A stretch of DNA of 30,446 nucleotides, from contig BMAT01008308.1 of assembly GCA_019649035.1 (NCBI GenBank), positions 989,114-1,019,559 of the forward strand, in the 5' to 3' direction. This DNA is from Elysia marginata (Eukaryota; Mollusca; Gastropoda; Plakobranchidae). The notes beneath the pieces are model-generated. The model did not search any database. It saw nothing but the letters and a program-made list of their open reading frames with translations, and was not told the origin of the DNA. This document shows, piece by piece, positions 1 through 10,545 of the stretch; the first letter of the stretch is position 1; each line of letters opens with the position of its first letter. Both the position numbers and the translations under genes were made by a program.

Positions 1-515
1 ATCAGCACTGTGATAGTTTGAAAACATCCAATCAAAACTGTGATAGTTCCAAACTTAAATTATCCAATCAGCACTGTGATAATTTGAAAGCATCCAATCA
101 AAACTGTGATAGTTTCAAACTTAAAGCATCTAATCAGCACTGTGATAGTTTCAAACTTAAAGTATTCAATCAGTATTGTGATCGTTTCAAACTTAAAGTA
201 TTTAATCAGTATTGTGATAGTTTCAAACTTAAAGAATTCAATCATTTTTGTAACTATTTTCAAACTTAAAGCATCCAACCAGTATTGTGATAGTTTCAAA
301 CTTAAAGTATTCAAACAGTATTGTGATCATTTCAAACTTAAAGTATTCAATCAGTATTGTGATAGTTTCAAAACATCCAATCAGCACTGTCATATTTTCA
401 AAACATCCAATCAAAACTGTGATAGTTTCAAACTTAAAGCATCCAATCAGCAATGTGATAGTTTCAAACTTAAGGCATCCAATCGATATTGTTATAGTTT
501 CAGAACATCCAAGTA
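1..515. repeat. Minisatellite array, 36-bp and 30-bp units
   Basis: About 15 imperfect copies of a unit built round TGTGATAGTTTCAAACTTAA followed by a CATCCAATCA-type segment. The unit anchor (the CTGTG or TTGTG) recurs near 8, 38, 74, 104, 140, 176, 212, 248, 285, 321, 357, 387, 417, 453 and 489. The spacing is therefore 36 or 30 bp, with one 37. The short form lacks a CTTAAA-type hexamer. The array decays after about 515 and starts before the window. Because unit lengths are multiples of three and lack stops, long repetitive reading frames exist on both strands. I read these as a by-product of the repeat and not as a gene. Confidence 0.93.
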
Positions 516-2452
516 TAATCGATTTCTGTAGTTTAGCACATGTACTGATGTGCTCAAAGAATAAGTAAAATTGTAAAAACTCCTTTTGTTCTACTAAAAC
601 TTTCTGTATATGAGTGATTATGAGACATTTAACTTAGTTTTTAAATCTAATTTTTGTTTGAAAAGATATATATTTGTTCAGCTGTCATGCACTTGAGAAA
701 TAAATCCTCGATACCTTTAGTCTATTTTTTTTAAAATGAAGATAGATTGAAAGATTATTTAGTTTTGCTCTGAAACTCCCCTCACCGACTTATTGTAGCT
801 CTGTTGTTCAAATGAAGTTCACCTCTTGAGTTTGTATTGGCCACAAGAAAAATCTGAGCAGCTCTGTAATTAAATATTGGTGGTACTTGAGATTTTCTAG
901 TATTTATTGTTTGTTGTTGTAGTCCCCGGGTGAAGTTAAAAACCTTCAAATTATCTCAGAAAACTTTTAGAAACTTCCCTAAATTCATTGGGCCTACCGA
1001 ACGGTTACTGTTAGTAAATCATACTTTGTGTTCTATGAAGAGATAAAGGGATTTTATTGGATTTCAGAGTAAAAAATAACCTCATTTTTGCTGGAACCGA
1101 AGGGATGAAAAGTGAGCATCTGATTTTGTGTCTACAGGTCATTACATTGATACTGAGCTCAAATCAACTCAGTTCTCTGGATCATGCTTGTTCTATGGTT
1201 CAGAAGCCAGCTAGGAATATGCTTGAATGTCATACTCCTATTTGTTTAAAACATTCCTGAACATAATTTTCTTCTTTGTAAATCACTAATTGGTGGCTAT
1301 TTTAGACAATTTACTGTTCTACAAAAAGGATAGAGAGCCAATTCACTAACCCAGACTGAATTTGGTGAAGAATGAGGGCTCCCATCCATTGTCACTTTTA
1401 TAACACTTTCGTTTCATGGTCCTGGCGAAACAACTAATTTACTACACCTAGCATGCTCGCTGTGCCCAGTAAGGATGTCTCAATGTCATGTGATACGCTC
1501 TGCCTCTTTCACATGCGCTTAGTTTTGAATCATCGGTTGTAATTTGTTCAGAAAGAAAATTTTGTAAGACATTTTTTTATCCCAATCTTGATTCTGAGAA
1601 CAGACTTTAAAACCAGTGGCAAAAAGCATGCCAGAAAGATACCAAACACATATACATGTAATTCACTTTGTAAGAAAAAAAAATTCTTTAAATATTTTAT
1701 AGGCCACCAGCAACACAAGTGACAAACAAAGCTTGCATAAATTCATCTCGCAGTGGGGTTTTCCCCAATTTACCTGTTTGTATCAAATTTCTATATCTGT
1801 TCTAGAATAGCTCTAGACACTATTCTGATGCAAGTACATTGCTTATGCTATAATCTTCTATATGTAATGATAACAATAACAATAAATGAAACCAATAAAA
1901 GTGATAATAATAATGATCATAACAGTAATAATAATAAAAATGATAGTACTAAGTAGTAACAATTTTAATTATCATTAATGTTATTAATAGTAATATGTTG
2001 TTGATAGATTTCATAAACCCCAAATGGCCTTTCATTTTGTCTTTTTTTTTAATCAACGAGTATAAAATCATTTAAGTTAAGCACCTTTTGTGTCCAACGC
2101 ATACATGTACTGCATAAACAAGAACGGGAGAGATCAACAAGAAGGAATATGGAATTGGCGTGAAAAAACCTTCAAACTTTAGCCTTGCCTTACCTAACCG
2201 CACAGCTAAAATTAAACCTCCTTCTGTGACAACTGCTAATGCAAGAGTTTTACTAGGTGTGTGTACTCGTCTCACTTTCATTGTCATGAGCGAAGAAATG
2301 GAAAAGAAATGAAAGCAAAATCACTGAGTAGTGGGAAAATTAAAAGAGCTTAAGTATACATAGTATGATTGCCTCAATGAGCTTTTCTATGCAAAATGAC
2401 TGTTTTATTCAATTCATGGTATGTTTTTGTTACACATTTTGGATCTATATAG
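516..2452. other. Non-coding stretch upstream of the RING exons
   Basis: AT-rich sequence with no convincing coding exon on either strand. The longest open frames (about 67-71 codons at 1057-1260, 1753-1956 and 2072-2287) show no domain, composition or splice context that supports them. An AT-rich run of AAT/TAA-type simple sequence lies at about 1868-1995. Two copies of TACATGTA occur (1653, 2102). It is probably the intron preceding the exon at 2453, or intergenic DNA, because the gene must have earlier exons that I cannot identify here. Confidence 0.6.
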
Positions 2453-2557
2453 GCACAAGAAGTTAGCCCTGATGAAGCAATTTGTGGTCAGTGATGATGC
2501 ATGCACACTGTGCTTTGACCGGGTGGCCAACACTATGCTCAGGGACTGTGGACACAG
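2453..2557 (+). CDS. RING-finger protein (probable E3 ubiquitin ligase), penultimate visible exon
   Basis: Internal coding exon that carries the first half of a RING domain. It is preceded by an AG acceptor at 2451-2452 and ends at CACAG before a GT donor at 2558. The reading frame (third codon base first) gives HKKLALMKQFVVSDDACTLC, then FDRVANTMLRDCGHR: the C-x2-C pair followed by C-G-H, which are zinc ligands 1-4 of a C3HC4 RING. The exon ends two bases into the Arg codon, so the intron is phase 2 and the exon at 3207 restores the frame exactly. RING proteins of this kind recruit an E2 and transfer ubiquitin to substrates. The N-terminal domains that would identify the substrate or subfamily are not in view, so I give no gene name. 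An initiator Met inside this exon is unlikely, because the similarity starts directly at the splice acceptor. Confidence 0.85.
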
Positions 2558-3206
2558 GTACAAAGGTTTCACTCATAGTTTTGTTAACTTTCTGACACCT
2601 GTCTTGCTACGATAATTGCTGGAAATTACATTTTCAAATGTCTGCATGCTTGAAAACTTTTTTTACTAGACATTAAAACCTTACAATATCTTAGGGCATT
2701 TCTTTCTGACCTTGTTACCTTATCTTATATTTTTTATACAGTTAAGGATTAGAAAAGGTACCCATGGCAAAAATAATTTTATTTTGTATTTGAAATATAA
2801 TTTCTTGATTTTTTTTTTCTATCTGTCATAAAATTATTATGTTGATTACTGTTGGTCTTTTGGTTGCTCGTACTCAGATTATTATGTGTAGCATCAGCAG
2901 CATTACTTCCTGTTGTTTTTGCCTTGTACTTGTCGCATCATTTCGTTGTGATGTTTCCTCTCAATTATTTTCATTGAGAACCAAAAGTCGAAGGTTTGTT
3001 CATAAATATGGTGCTGAGACCACACCCTTAAAAGGTAAATTTTATAGCTGTCAAACTTATGTTTGAAAATATAAATGAATTAGTTAAATACATACACCTC
3101 AAACAAAATTATGAACAAACTTAAAGCATGCATTATTGGGAAATATATTTACTTTTTCATTCTTTTTCTTCTTTTATTCGACACCTGCATACAAAAAAAT
3201 TTCCAG
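2558..3206 (+). other. Intron inside the RING domain (phase 2, 649 bp)
   Basis: Starts GTACAA at 2558 and ends TTTCCAG at 3206. It splits the RING between ligand 4 (CGH) and ligand 5 (FC). Removing it joins AG to A and restores an Arg codon, giving CGHRGFCDVC with correct RING spacing. A T-rich tract at about 3150-3180 could serve as the polypyrimidine tract. The open frame at 2839-3066 within it shows no recognisable feature and is treated as chance. Confidence 0.82.
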
Positions 3207-3441
3207 AGGCTTCTGTGATGTTTGTGCCATCCAACTAGAGCGCTGTCCCATTTGCCGTAAGGAGATTGGCGAGCGGGTTCGATGCTCTTCATCTTCTTCC
3301 TCCACATCACCATCCTCTTCCTTAACAACAACATCGACAGCTGCGCTAGCCAACCCTACAGTTAGTGGCTCACCAGGACCAAAAGCAGATGTGCTATCAA
3401 CTCCTCCAGGTCCAGTGCTGATCCCAACTCCTGTTGTCTGA
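3207..3441 (+). CDS. RING-finger protein, terminal coding exon
   Basis: The last coding exon of the RING protein, joined in phase to the exon ending at 2557. It begins GFCDVCAIQLERCPICRKEI, which supplies ligands 5-8 (C-x2-C and C-x2-C) and completes a C3HC4 RING with the typical CPICR ending. About 50 residues follow that are rich in Ser, Thr, Pro and Ala, including a six-Ser run and a PGPVLIPTPVV end, and then a TGA at 3439-3441. The tail looks disordered and has no further domain. The zinc-ligand set is intact, so the domain is likely functional. A RING at or near the C-terminus occurs in many E3 ligase families, and I cannot place this one more precisely without its N-terminus. Translating through the intron from the upstream ATG at 3136 is not supported. 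Confidence 0.87.
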
Positions 3442-4287
3442 TGCCAAAAACAATATCTGATTGTTCAGCTCCTGTCTGGAAAAAAACTGGAGAAAAATTT
3501 TCATAGACAAAGATGTCCTTAAGCTTGGATGCTTTTGATAGCAATGGGATTTTTTCACATAGTAAACCTATCCAAGAAAATGGTTTACAAAATACCTGTC
3601 TTATCCTTATTCGGGAAACTTGAAGCAGAAATTTTTTAGTTTCTGGCAAAGGAAAGGATAAGGAGAAAAATATCTCTGCTGTTAAAAAAAGACTGCTTTG
3701 TGATATTCTGCAATGGCAAGACTAGACGTTGATGGACAAGCTGCCCAAAAAACTAGAAACTGGAGGTGCCACTGGGGCTGTACCTCATATTCTCTGTTTC
3801 ATTTGTCTCAATTTCTCTCTTTATTGACTGACCACTGCACAGAAAACTGGTCCCACCAGTTAACCTTTCTGCTCTACGTGATAAATCAAACTGTGAACAA
3901 GTTGTGCAATAAGTATGTGTATGTTTATACGTATGAGAGCTGGTTGAAACTTTGCCTTCACTTAATTTCTGTTAATCTCACAGTGAGTCTGGTGCTAGGG
4001 TGTGATCACTGGCGATGTTGGAGTCTATGTTCCTGAAACCTTCCAGTCTAGTTTCTTAGTTGAAAGAGCAACCAGCTCCAAATTGCAGTCTAGTCTGGAT
4101 ATTTCAAAATATCTCAGGGTTCAACTTAACTTCAAATTTTGGATAATATGAGTTAGAAATATACAGTAAAATCCTCTAACATTCACTTGCTTTGGGAAAT
4201 GGATATAATGCCAATATGAAAAATATCAGTAAATACAAATACAAAGCCTAAGAGGAGAAAAATTAGGGGATATCAACAACAAATAAA
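3442..4287 (+). other. Probable 3' UTR of the RING gene, with a candidate poly(A) signal
   Basis: Follows the RING stop codon directly and has no domain-bearing reading frame. The 107-codon open frame at 3713-4036 shows nothing recognisable. The first canonical AATAAA on the plus strand after the stop is at 4282-4287. The 3' end is inferred from this signal only and longer UTR forms are possible. A CAGTAAAATCC sequence at 4164 resembles the pogo-type end seen at 30243 and may mark an old transposon scrap inside this stretch. Confidence 0.45.
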
Positions 4288-6234
4288 CCCATTAGTTATA
4301 CCTGATCACTTCCAAAACAAGTCTTTAACTTTGTATTGCAATTTAATGAGGGGCATGGGGGCTAGACGTAATGCACTGTTAGCAATGCAACTGTGAGGAG
4401 CTTGCTATCTTTACTACTGGTACACGCCTGCCATGCCTGTACATTTATTTTGTGAAGCCTGATAGCCATGGGCCTCTGGTTAATTAGAGAAGGTGAGATA
4501 TGAGACAGTGTCAGGGCAGATGGCAGTGACATTGTCTGACACAGGGAAACCAGCAGACCAACCACTGAGAATTGAACTGGGATGGAGAAGAAAGGGAAGA
4601 GAGAGAACTGTGTTGGTGCTAATGGCGAGAAAGTTGTGTGCATAAGTAAACTTATAAGGCTCTGCTGTGTTATTCTACAACTGCCAGCTCTCAGTCTGGG
4701 TAAGATCAAATGAAAGGGGAGAGAGAGAATTGTGTTGGTGTTTATGGCAAGAGAGACTATAGCTGTGTTGTGAGCAGAAACTTTTGATATAAAGGAACCT
4801 TATAAATTAAAATTTCTTAAACACTTTGTGTTAATTTAAAACTGAGAACAAGAAAGTATTTAATGTATGTTGAAAAGTATCATGGAAATGAGTCTGAATG
4901 GTTCAAGGTTGATGTAAAAAGACATAATGTTATCTTAGTGTTACAAACTTGTACTGAGTTGTTATTTTTGTTTCCAGAATACATGACAAATGAATCTTTT
5001 CATATATTGCTAATTATGATTGTGCTCCTTCATTTGTTCCGGCCAATTCTACTTATCACCTGTTTCTAAAAGTCATCAGTGCAATAGTTCTTGTAATATT
5101 ATTTATGGTTGCAGAGGTGGTTGCTGTTTCACCATCTATCCGACTTTTTTTTTTACATTTGTTGCATGTGTGCATTGATTCATGTTGTTGTTTCACATTT
5201 AAAAAGTTATGTTATGGACATTGAGTGAAGTAGCCCAGACAGTTTTATAAATAGTCATTTGAATCAAAGTAGTGAAACAGACAAAAAAGAAACATTTTTT
5301 TTCTGCACAGGTAAGAGTTCAAATGTCTAGTCAGGGCTCTTAACGAGTCGGATGTAACAAATTGGAATACTCACCCATTGAACTATGAAATAGGGCAGTT
5401 TATTGGTTCTTATCTGAGCCTAATATCCTCTATCAGTGTAAATTATTTTGGGGTTTTGGAAGGTTTTTTGTGAAAAGTTTATCAAATTGAGTCCCCAGCT
5501 TTTTTTATAGGCATGAACTCTAATAATATTTAGATATCAAGAATATTTGTTAAGCTCCTGGTAGGACTTTCAAAAATATTTCTAATTATGCATATGTTTT
5601 AATATTTTAAAAATTCAGTGGTTTATTGATCTGACACATAAAAACTAAAATATTTTTATATTTGATTTATCGCTTTTTTCAACTTCATGACTGCAAGTTG
5701 AAGGCTTCTATATCAGATTTAGCTTTGTTGTGAAATGGGTTTTCAATAGATGAACTCTTTCCTGTAGTTTTAAACATTTTATTGCATTACGTGTAATTTT
5801 AAGTTACTGCCTACTGGTTAGACCTATGTGTTTATTTTGTGTGTTGTGTGGAAGGATATTAGCAGAGAAAAGATGCCCAGTAAACAAGTATGAATATGAC
5901 CTTTTATTTTGTCTTGGTAGGCCAAAGGGTGAAAGCTCAGAGGCTGCCTGATTTTGTTGTAGTACTTTGCAAATTTAGGTGAATATTAATTCAAAAAAGG
6001 ATAAATTATTGCAAGCTTGGCTTTACTGAGATATTTAAAGGAAAACTTTCCCACACAGCTTGAAGTGAGGGTTCAAACTGTTGAATTGCTTGACATATAG
6101 TGTGAAGTGAATTGTTTGTTATCATTTATTGTGTAAACCTAGGGTCTCAGATCCTATCTTTTATAACTCAGATACTGCAATCTGTCTTAAATGGGCATTT
6201 ATGGCTTCCAAGAGGCTTTTGTGTGTGTTGTGAC
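4288..6234. other. Intergenic DNA with a local duplication
   Basis: No gene is supported. A segment near 4594-4632 (GAGAGAGAACTGTGTTGGTG) recurs in diverged form near 4716-4754, about 122 bp later, which suggests an old tandem duplication. The rest is T-rich and AT-rich without clear structure. The 115-codon minus-strand frame at 4362-4709 has no recognisable domain. Confidence 0.5.
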
Positions 6235-7480
6235 TGTGTCTTCTGTCACTTGTGCTAAATTTTCTTAGTAACTTTTCTTATCTGCCTTCACACTTCTCTT
6301 CACTTCCTTGTTGACCTCTGCATCCTCTTGCTCCACTGTTACTTTTGCTGCTCTGTTCAGCTGTTGTTTACCACTGCTTTCCTCTGCTTTCATTCTCTTT
6401 CATTTTTAATGGACTCTGCTGAAATCCATTCTTTGTGGTTGTGCTTTCTCTGGTCCATTACAGCTTAGTAAGTTTCAATCCAAGTCTTCTTTATAGTTCC
6501 TTTTGCTTTCTCTACCCCCATCATACACTTCTTGTAGAACCTGGTAGCGGTTGGAAAGATCACTTTTAAAATTGCTCCTCTGTGGTTGAGTGTTTAAGAA
6601 AGATGGTGTATAATCTGTGGCGTTGGAAAGCTTGCTCTGTCCAGTTCTTCTTTTTCAGCTTTAATTTCACTATTACTAGATGTAGGTCTGAGGTAACGTC
6701 TGTATCCGCACATCCATAAGCAATTGCCGGACTTTTAGTAGATGCAGGTGTACTGGTTTTCAGTTTTATGGTCAGGGGAAACCTAGATGGCCTTGTGAAT
6801 TCTTCTATGTGGGAAGGTATTTCCTTCTATGATATATGGTTTGCAGCGCAAGTCTGCAAATCTCTCCCCGTTGTCATTCATGTCTCCTATCCCATGCTGT
6901 CCCATGATTTCTTCTTAGCGTATGTTGTCGCTGCTAATCTAAGTTCTGAAGTTTCCCATGACGATGGTGCAGTCTCTTCAAAAGAAGCTCTGTATAACTG
7001 TTTGCAGCCAATTGTAAGAAACCGCCTTTTTGTCCTCTGTGGTGTAATTTGTTGGCGATGGAGCATAACATTCAAATAGATCCTGTGATTCTTGATTCTA
7101 CAACATGCCCTAATTATTCGGGGACCATAGCCTGCCACCGCTTCAGAGTCCTCGGTGCGGTTGGGGACAACATGAGGGCAACCACTTGGGTATACAGCAC
7201 AGCATCCTCCTCTAAACCTGAACAGAGTAACCGGTTATCAATCTCAGACAGAAGCTCCTGTATATCTTGTTTCATTGATGCCTAAAACGCAAAGATCATA
7301 GTTTTTCATTTCTGCAGCTACTTGTGCTGTCTTGACAGTTTAGAACATAGTCTGGACATTATGTGAGTCTGCTGGGTGGCTTCCAGGTTCTGGCTTTCAC
7401 CACTCAACTCAGATGAGGGAGTATCCTCTCTGAGGGCTGTGATATTCTGTGGTTTTGTTGTTGACGTTTCTGTAACTAGA
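6235..7480 (-). pseudogene. RTE-like LINE relic: endonuclease region of a non-LTR retrotransposon
   Basis: On the minus strand, pieces of one protein can be read in order when frames are switched. They are TAQVAAEMKNYDLCVLGINE (about 7265-7340), SGLEEDAVLYTQVVALMLS (about 7170-7230), GPRIIRACCRIKNHRIYLN (about 7065-7130), EDKKAVSYNWLQTVIQSF (about 6980-7045), TIVMGNF (about 6960), EEIMGQHGIGDMNDNGERFA (about 6850-6920), FPHRRIHKAI then VSPDHKTENQ (about 6755-6825), HKEWISAESI and VKRSVKADKKSY (about 6240-6430). The order and motifs match the APE-type endonuclease and following linker of RTE-clade LINE proteins, which nick target DNA before target-primed reverse transcription. Several stops and at least two frameshifts interrupt it, and the MGDFN-type metal-binding motif has become MGNF, so it is dead. 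The reverse transcriptase part is not found below 6235. Weak matching sequence may continue up to about 7565. Confidence 0.85.
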
Positions 7481-7565
7481 GATTTTTTTGCAGGAAGAGG
7501 TTTTTACAGGCTGTGCTTTCCTTGGATAGTTGGTCCACATTTGCAATCTTCCATCCACGGGGTAT

Positions 7566-8669
7566 CCCCTATGCCATTCAGTCCCAGCATGAGGAATAAA
7601 AAAAAAGACAAGTCAGAAATTTAAGGTCTGATTTTTTTCTTTGGTGGGAAATCATGTCTCACAAGATGCAGCCGTAGGTTTTTATTTGTTTTTTTGTTGT
7701 TGTTTGTTCTTTTTATTTGCTCCTACAAGTCCTTGCAAAAGTCTTAAAAAGCTTGATATGAAATGAAATTACTAGAGTTACTTCTGATACTGTAGTTTGT
7801 TAAGTTGACCTTTTGTATTTGCAGTACTGTACAAACTTGAGCATTATCTATGAAATATGGAAAATTTCAGGCAGTGTTGTGGCATTTCTGTGATGATAGA
7901 ACAACAATATTCTCGGGCATCTATAAACCGTATTCGCCATTAGTTATGTTTAACTCTATGCTATAATCTTTTTATTGCGATGATGAAGCCTTTTATTTTA
8001 TTTGGGGGGGGGGGGGGGGNTCAGAACATAAGCAGTCTTAAACATAACATCATGTCATAAAGTAAGCGTTAATGCTTCAGTGGCCGACTAGAAATATCAA
8101 ATAGCTTAATCCTACATTTAAAAGAAATTGAAATTTTTTGCCTATGGCTGTTGGTTAGTAAAATGGCTTAAAGATCCAACTTTGTGTTTATAGGTAGGGT
8201 AATGCATATTTCTAGGGACAGGCACTAAGATCTGGTGATTTGGGGGCACAGATTTTGGGGCTAAATCATGGTGAAATTTTGTTTTTTTCGATTTTAAGTT
8301 TTTTGCTATATACGTTGATTAACGAGTTAAACGCTAAATAGCAACATATTGACCTACATTTGGCCTACTACCGCAAGGTGTTATTGCGGACGTCAAGAGA
8401 ACCATCACGAACCATGACATCATATCTCATTCAGCTATGAGCCAAGTTTTCTAGACTACATCTATCTACCCCTCAGCAGCCTCAAATAACATTGCAAAAC
8501 AAGTTTTAATCTATGCTCAGCTTTTTTAAATCCACATACCGGCATAAACAAAAATCTTGCTAGAGTATCCTATCTACATCGAGATCTGGATGTATGTTAT
8601 CAAGATTATTCTTGCTGTAAAAACTCATGGTTTAGGGCCAAAAGACAAGGTGGGAAAGTGGGAAACGAA
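7566..8669. other. Intergenic DNA with a poly(G) run and an unresolved base
   Basis: No gene is supported. A run of 16 G (8004-8019) is followed by the only N of the window at 8020, so the run length there is uncertain. 8217-8245 (GGGACAGGCACTAAG...) resembles a stretch near 8859 (GGGACATGCACTAAAG...), which may be two relics of one dispersed repeat. Nothing else is assignable. Confidence 0.5.
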
Positions 8670-8756
8670 GAGACAGACAGACATGCAGGCCCAAAAACAG
8701 ACCAAACAGATATGTAAAGACACAGTGAAAGAGAAAGAGAGACAGACAGACAGAAA
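8670..8756. repeat. Degenerate GACA / GAAA simple repeat
   Basis: AGACAGACAGACATG at about 8671 and GAGACAGACAGACAGAAAG at about 8738 flank a purine-rich spacer with CAGACC and AAAGAC variants. It looks like a decayed tetranucleotide microsatellite. It keeps both strands open locally, which accounts for the Ser/Cys-rich frame on the minus strand. Confidence 0.8.
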
Positions 8757-9235
8757 GATGTGAACTTTGATAATGAGGAGAGTTGAAACTGTTACAGACT
8801 GACATGTGCAAATAGATCTAGATATAGACAGCAAGCTGCAGTAGAAACTCACTGTTCCAGGGACATGCACTAAAGTTTGAAAATTTTGTAGGTAACTCAT
8901 AGAGATATCAATCTTCTTAATTTTTGTCGTTTTTACAACAAAAAATTACCGTCTCTCTTAGTAGTAAAGTGTTGTCATCTTACTACTTAGCCAAAAACGC
9001 CGAGGCAGATGACCGCAGAATGATCTAGATCTAATATAGATCTAGAGTCCATGTTGAGGTTTGTGATCTCAACTTCAGTAAGTTACGTCAACTGTGGTGG
9101 ATGAGCCCATTGTATTGTTTAGCAATCTAAATTCAATCTGGGAAAGATCCTTTACGACATTTAATTTTCAGCCTTATCTTCCCTCATAAGCCAGTCACAA
9201 CTGCCATGACTTCCTTCAGAATGCCAAAATCATCA
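8757..9235. other. Intergenic DNA with TAGATCTAGA-type palindromes
   Basis: No gene is supported. GATCTAGATATAG at 8814 and a near-palindromic block at about 9029-9053 (GATCTAGATCTAATATAGAT) belong to the recurrent motif seen again near 23.9 and 26.0-26.3 kb. Confidence 0.5.
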
Positions 9236-9373
9236 GAGCGCCATTGGCGTAACGGTTACAGCATTGTGCTGATGATGTGAAAGTCAAGGTGTGCAAAGGT
9301 CAGGGGTTCAATCCCCACACTTGCAAACTTTTTTCCCCATAACAAGTGCTAGGCCCTAGGATTTTTTTTTTTA
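9236..9373 (+). mobile_element. tRNA-derived SINE-like element
   Basis: An A-box-like TGGCGTAACGGTTACAGC (9245-9262) is followed 42 bp later by a B box, GGTTCAATCCC (9305-9315), inside a GGGG/CCCC stem. This is the internal RNA polymerase III promoter layout of a tRNA. The acceptor stem does not pair and the D stem has mismatches, so it is not an intact tRNA gene. A short tail ends in a T run at 9362-9372. I infer a SINE head or tRNA pseudogene. The right boundary is approximate. Confidence 0.6.
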
Positions 9374-10389
9374 ATCGAATGAACATAATTATATGGTATA
9401 ATGTATTTTTTAATGAAAGGCTTATCATGTTATCTTCTTTATTTCGAAAAACAACATGGGCAGTGTTGAGCCTTTTTCAGTGGGATTGGTGACTCTAAAT
9501 TTAAGGATCTCTTTTTCCCGCAACCAGTCTCAATCAATCGGATGTCAGGTTTTTACCTTTACATAAACCAATTCCACTATCTTTGCATGTTACTAGTTAA
9601 TAGTATTTACGTAAAGATAAAAGATTATCACATTAATTGCTGATACGTCTAATTTTTTGGAGTAAAACGTGTTGCCTATATTCATTACCTATTTTGTTTT
9701 TTGTTCAGACTGCCTCAAACACCCTGCATTTTTTTTAATTTGCACTACCCTTGTAGATGGATAATGTCCTCTCATGCATGTTTTTGTTTCAAGAATGTCA
9801 CCTTTCACTTTGAGTTGACATTCATTACCAGCTTGGGAATGTTGTTGTAAAGGGAAATAAGACAGCTAATCCTCTTATTTAAAAAAATGCAAGAATATTT
9901 GTTCCCTTTCAGCTTAAAGAAAACAATACATTAAGGAAAAAAATCTAACAAACTAGTGCCTTTTGGAAGTATTATAATTTGTCTCATTACTATTGAACAG
10001 CAACTAAAGTTTTGTTTTCTTTTGTGATGTTGGTTAGCTTTCTTGAGTATTTCAATTATTAGGCTCTCCCTTCCAAACCACTACAACCTTTAATTTTGTG
10101 TTCATTTGTGTGTGACCATGAGAGTCATTGTGCCATCATTGGTGAAATTCTTCATTACAACCATGTAATCCTTTCATTGGATTTTTATGTCTTTTGCAAT
10201 ATATAACTAAGGGTATTAGGCAAACTATGAAATAAAAGTTGTAAAGGTCAATTCTGTGAGCCAATGTTGCCTGTGGGTAAAGTAATTAGTTCAGTTGTCT
10301 CATATTTACTTTCTACTGAACTGCCTATCTTGTTATCTGGCAGACCACATCAGCATCACTATGTTTTTAAACCTTTCATCAAATCAAAA
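9374..10389. other. AT-rich intergenic stretch
   Basis: No coding region, RNA gene or repeat unit can be supported. It is mostly T-rich with short A runs. An AATAAA at about 10230 has no associated transcript evidence. Confidence 0.5.
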
Positions 10390-10545
10390 AAGTTTTTAGC
10401 CTGCTTTAATTTGATGCTCCAGTCAAGGCCAATCTGATCTCTACTGTTTTCTTCCCATCATTTCCTCTGTCTGCCTCTTTGCCTTTTTCCAGGTCCTGCT
10501 CTCATCAATGATTTCCTGGCAGGTCCAACTGATCATTTTCCAGGT
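10390..10545 (-). pseudogene. LINE relic: C-terminal end of a non-LTR retrotransposon polyprotein
   Basis: On the minus strand, 10390-10491 reads GKRQRGRQRK, stop, WEENSRDQIGLDWSIKLKQA, KNF in one frame. This matches the basic GRxRKRWEDNI...W-x-GL-x-W...KA-x-N motif at the C-terminus of many animal LINE reverse transcriptase proteins. The single stop is TGA where Arg (CGA) is expected, a typical CpG decay change. Upstream sequence to about 10545 is probably the same element but is too eroded to align by eye. No other part of the element is adjacent. The clade cannot be assigned from so short a piece. Confidence 0.7.

Noticed and set aside
18..568. Several 70-141 codon frames across the minisatellite, or a CRISPR-like array
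   Set aside because: Frames follow from unit lengths divisible by three. There are no unique spacers between units, so it is not CRISPR-like.
3713..4036. 107-codon frame after the RING gene
   Set aside because: It has no domain or splice signals and sits in the probable 3' UTR. The Cys/Leu-rich composition fits T-rich DNA.
7376..7624. 82-codon plus-strand frame
   Set aside because: It is antisense to the 5' part of the RTE-like LINE relic and has no features of its own.
8625..8900. Minus-strand Ser/Cys-rich frame of 91 codons
   Set aside because: Most of it is a translation of the GACA simple repeat.
9236..9330. Functional tRNA gene
   Set aside because: A and B boxes are present, but the acceptor stem does not pair and the D stem is mismatched.
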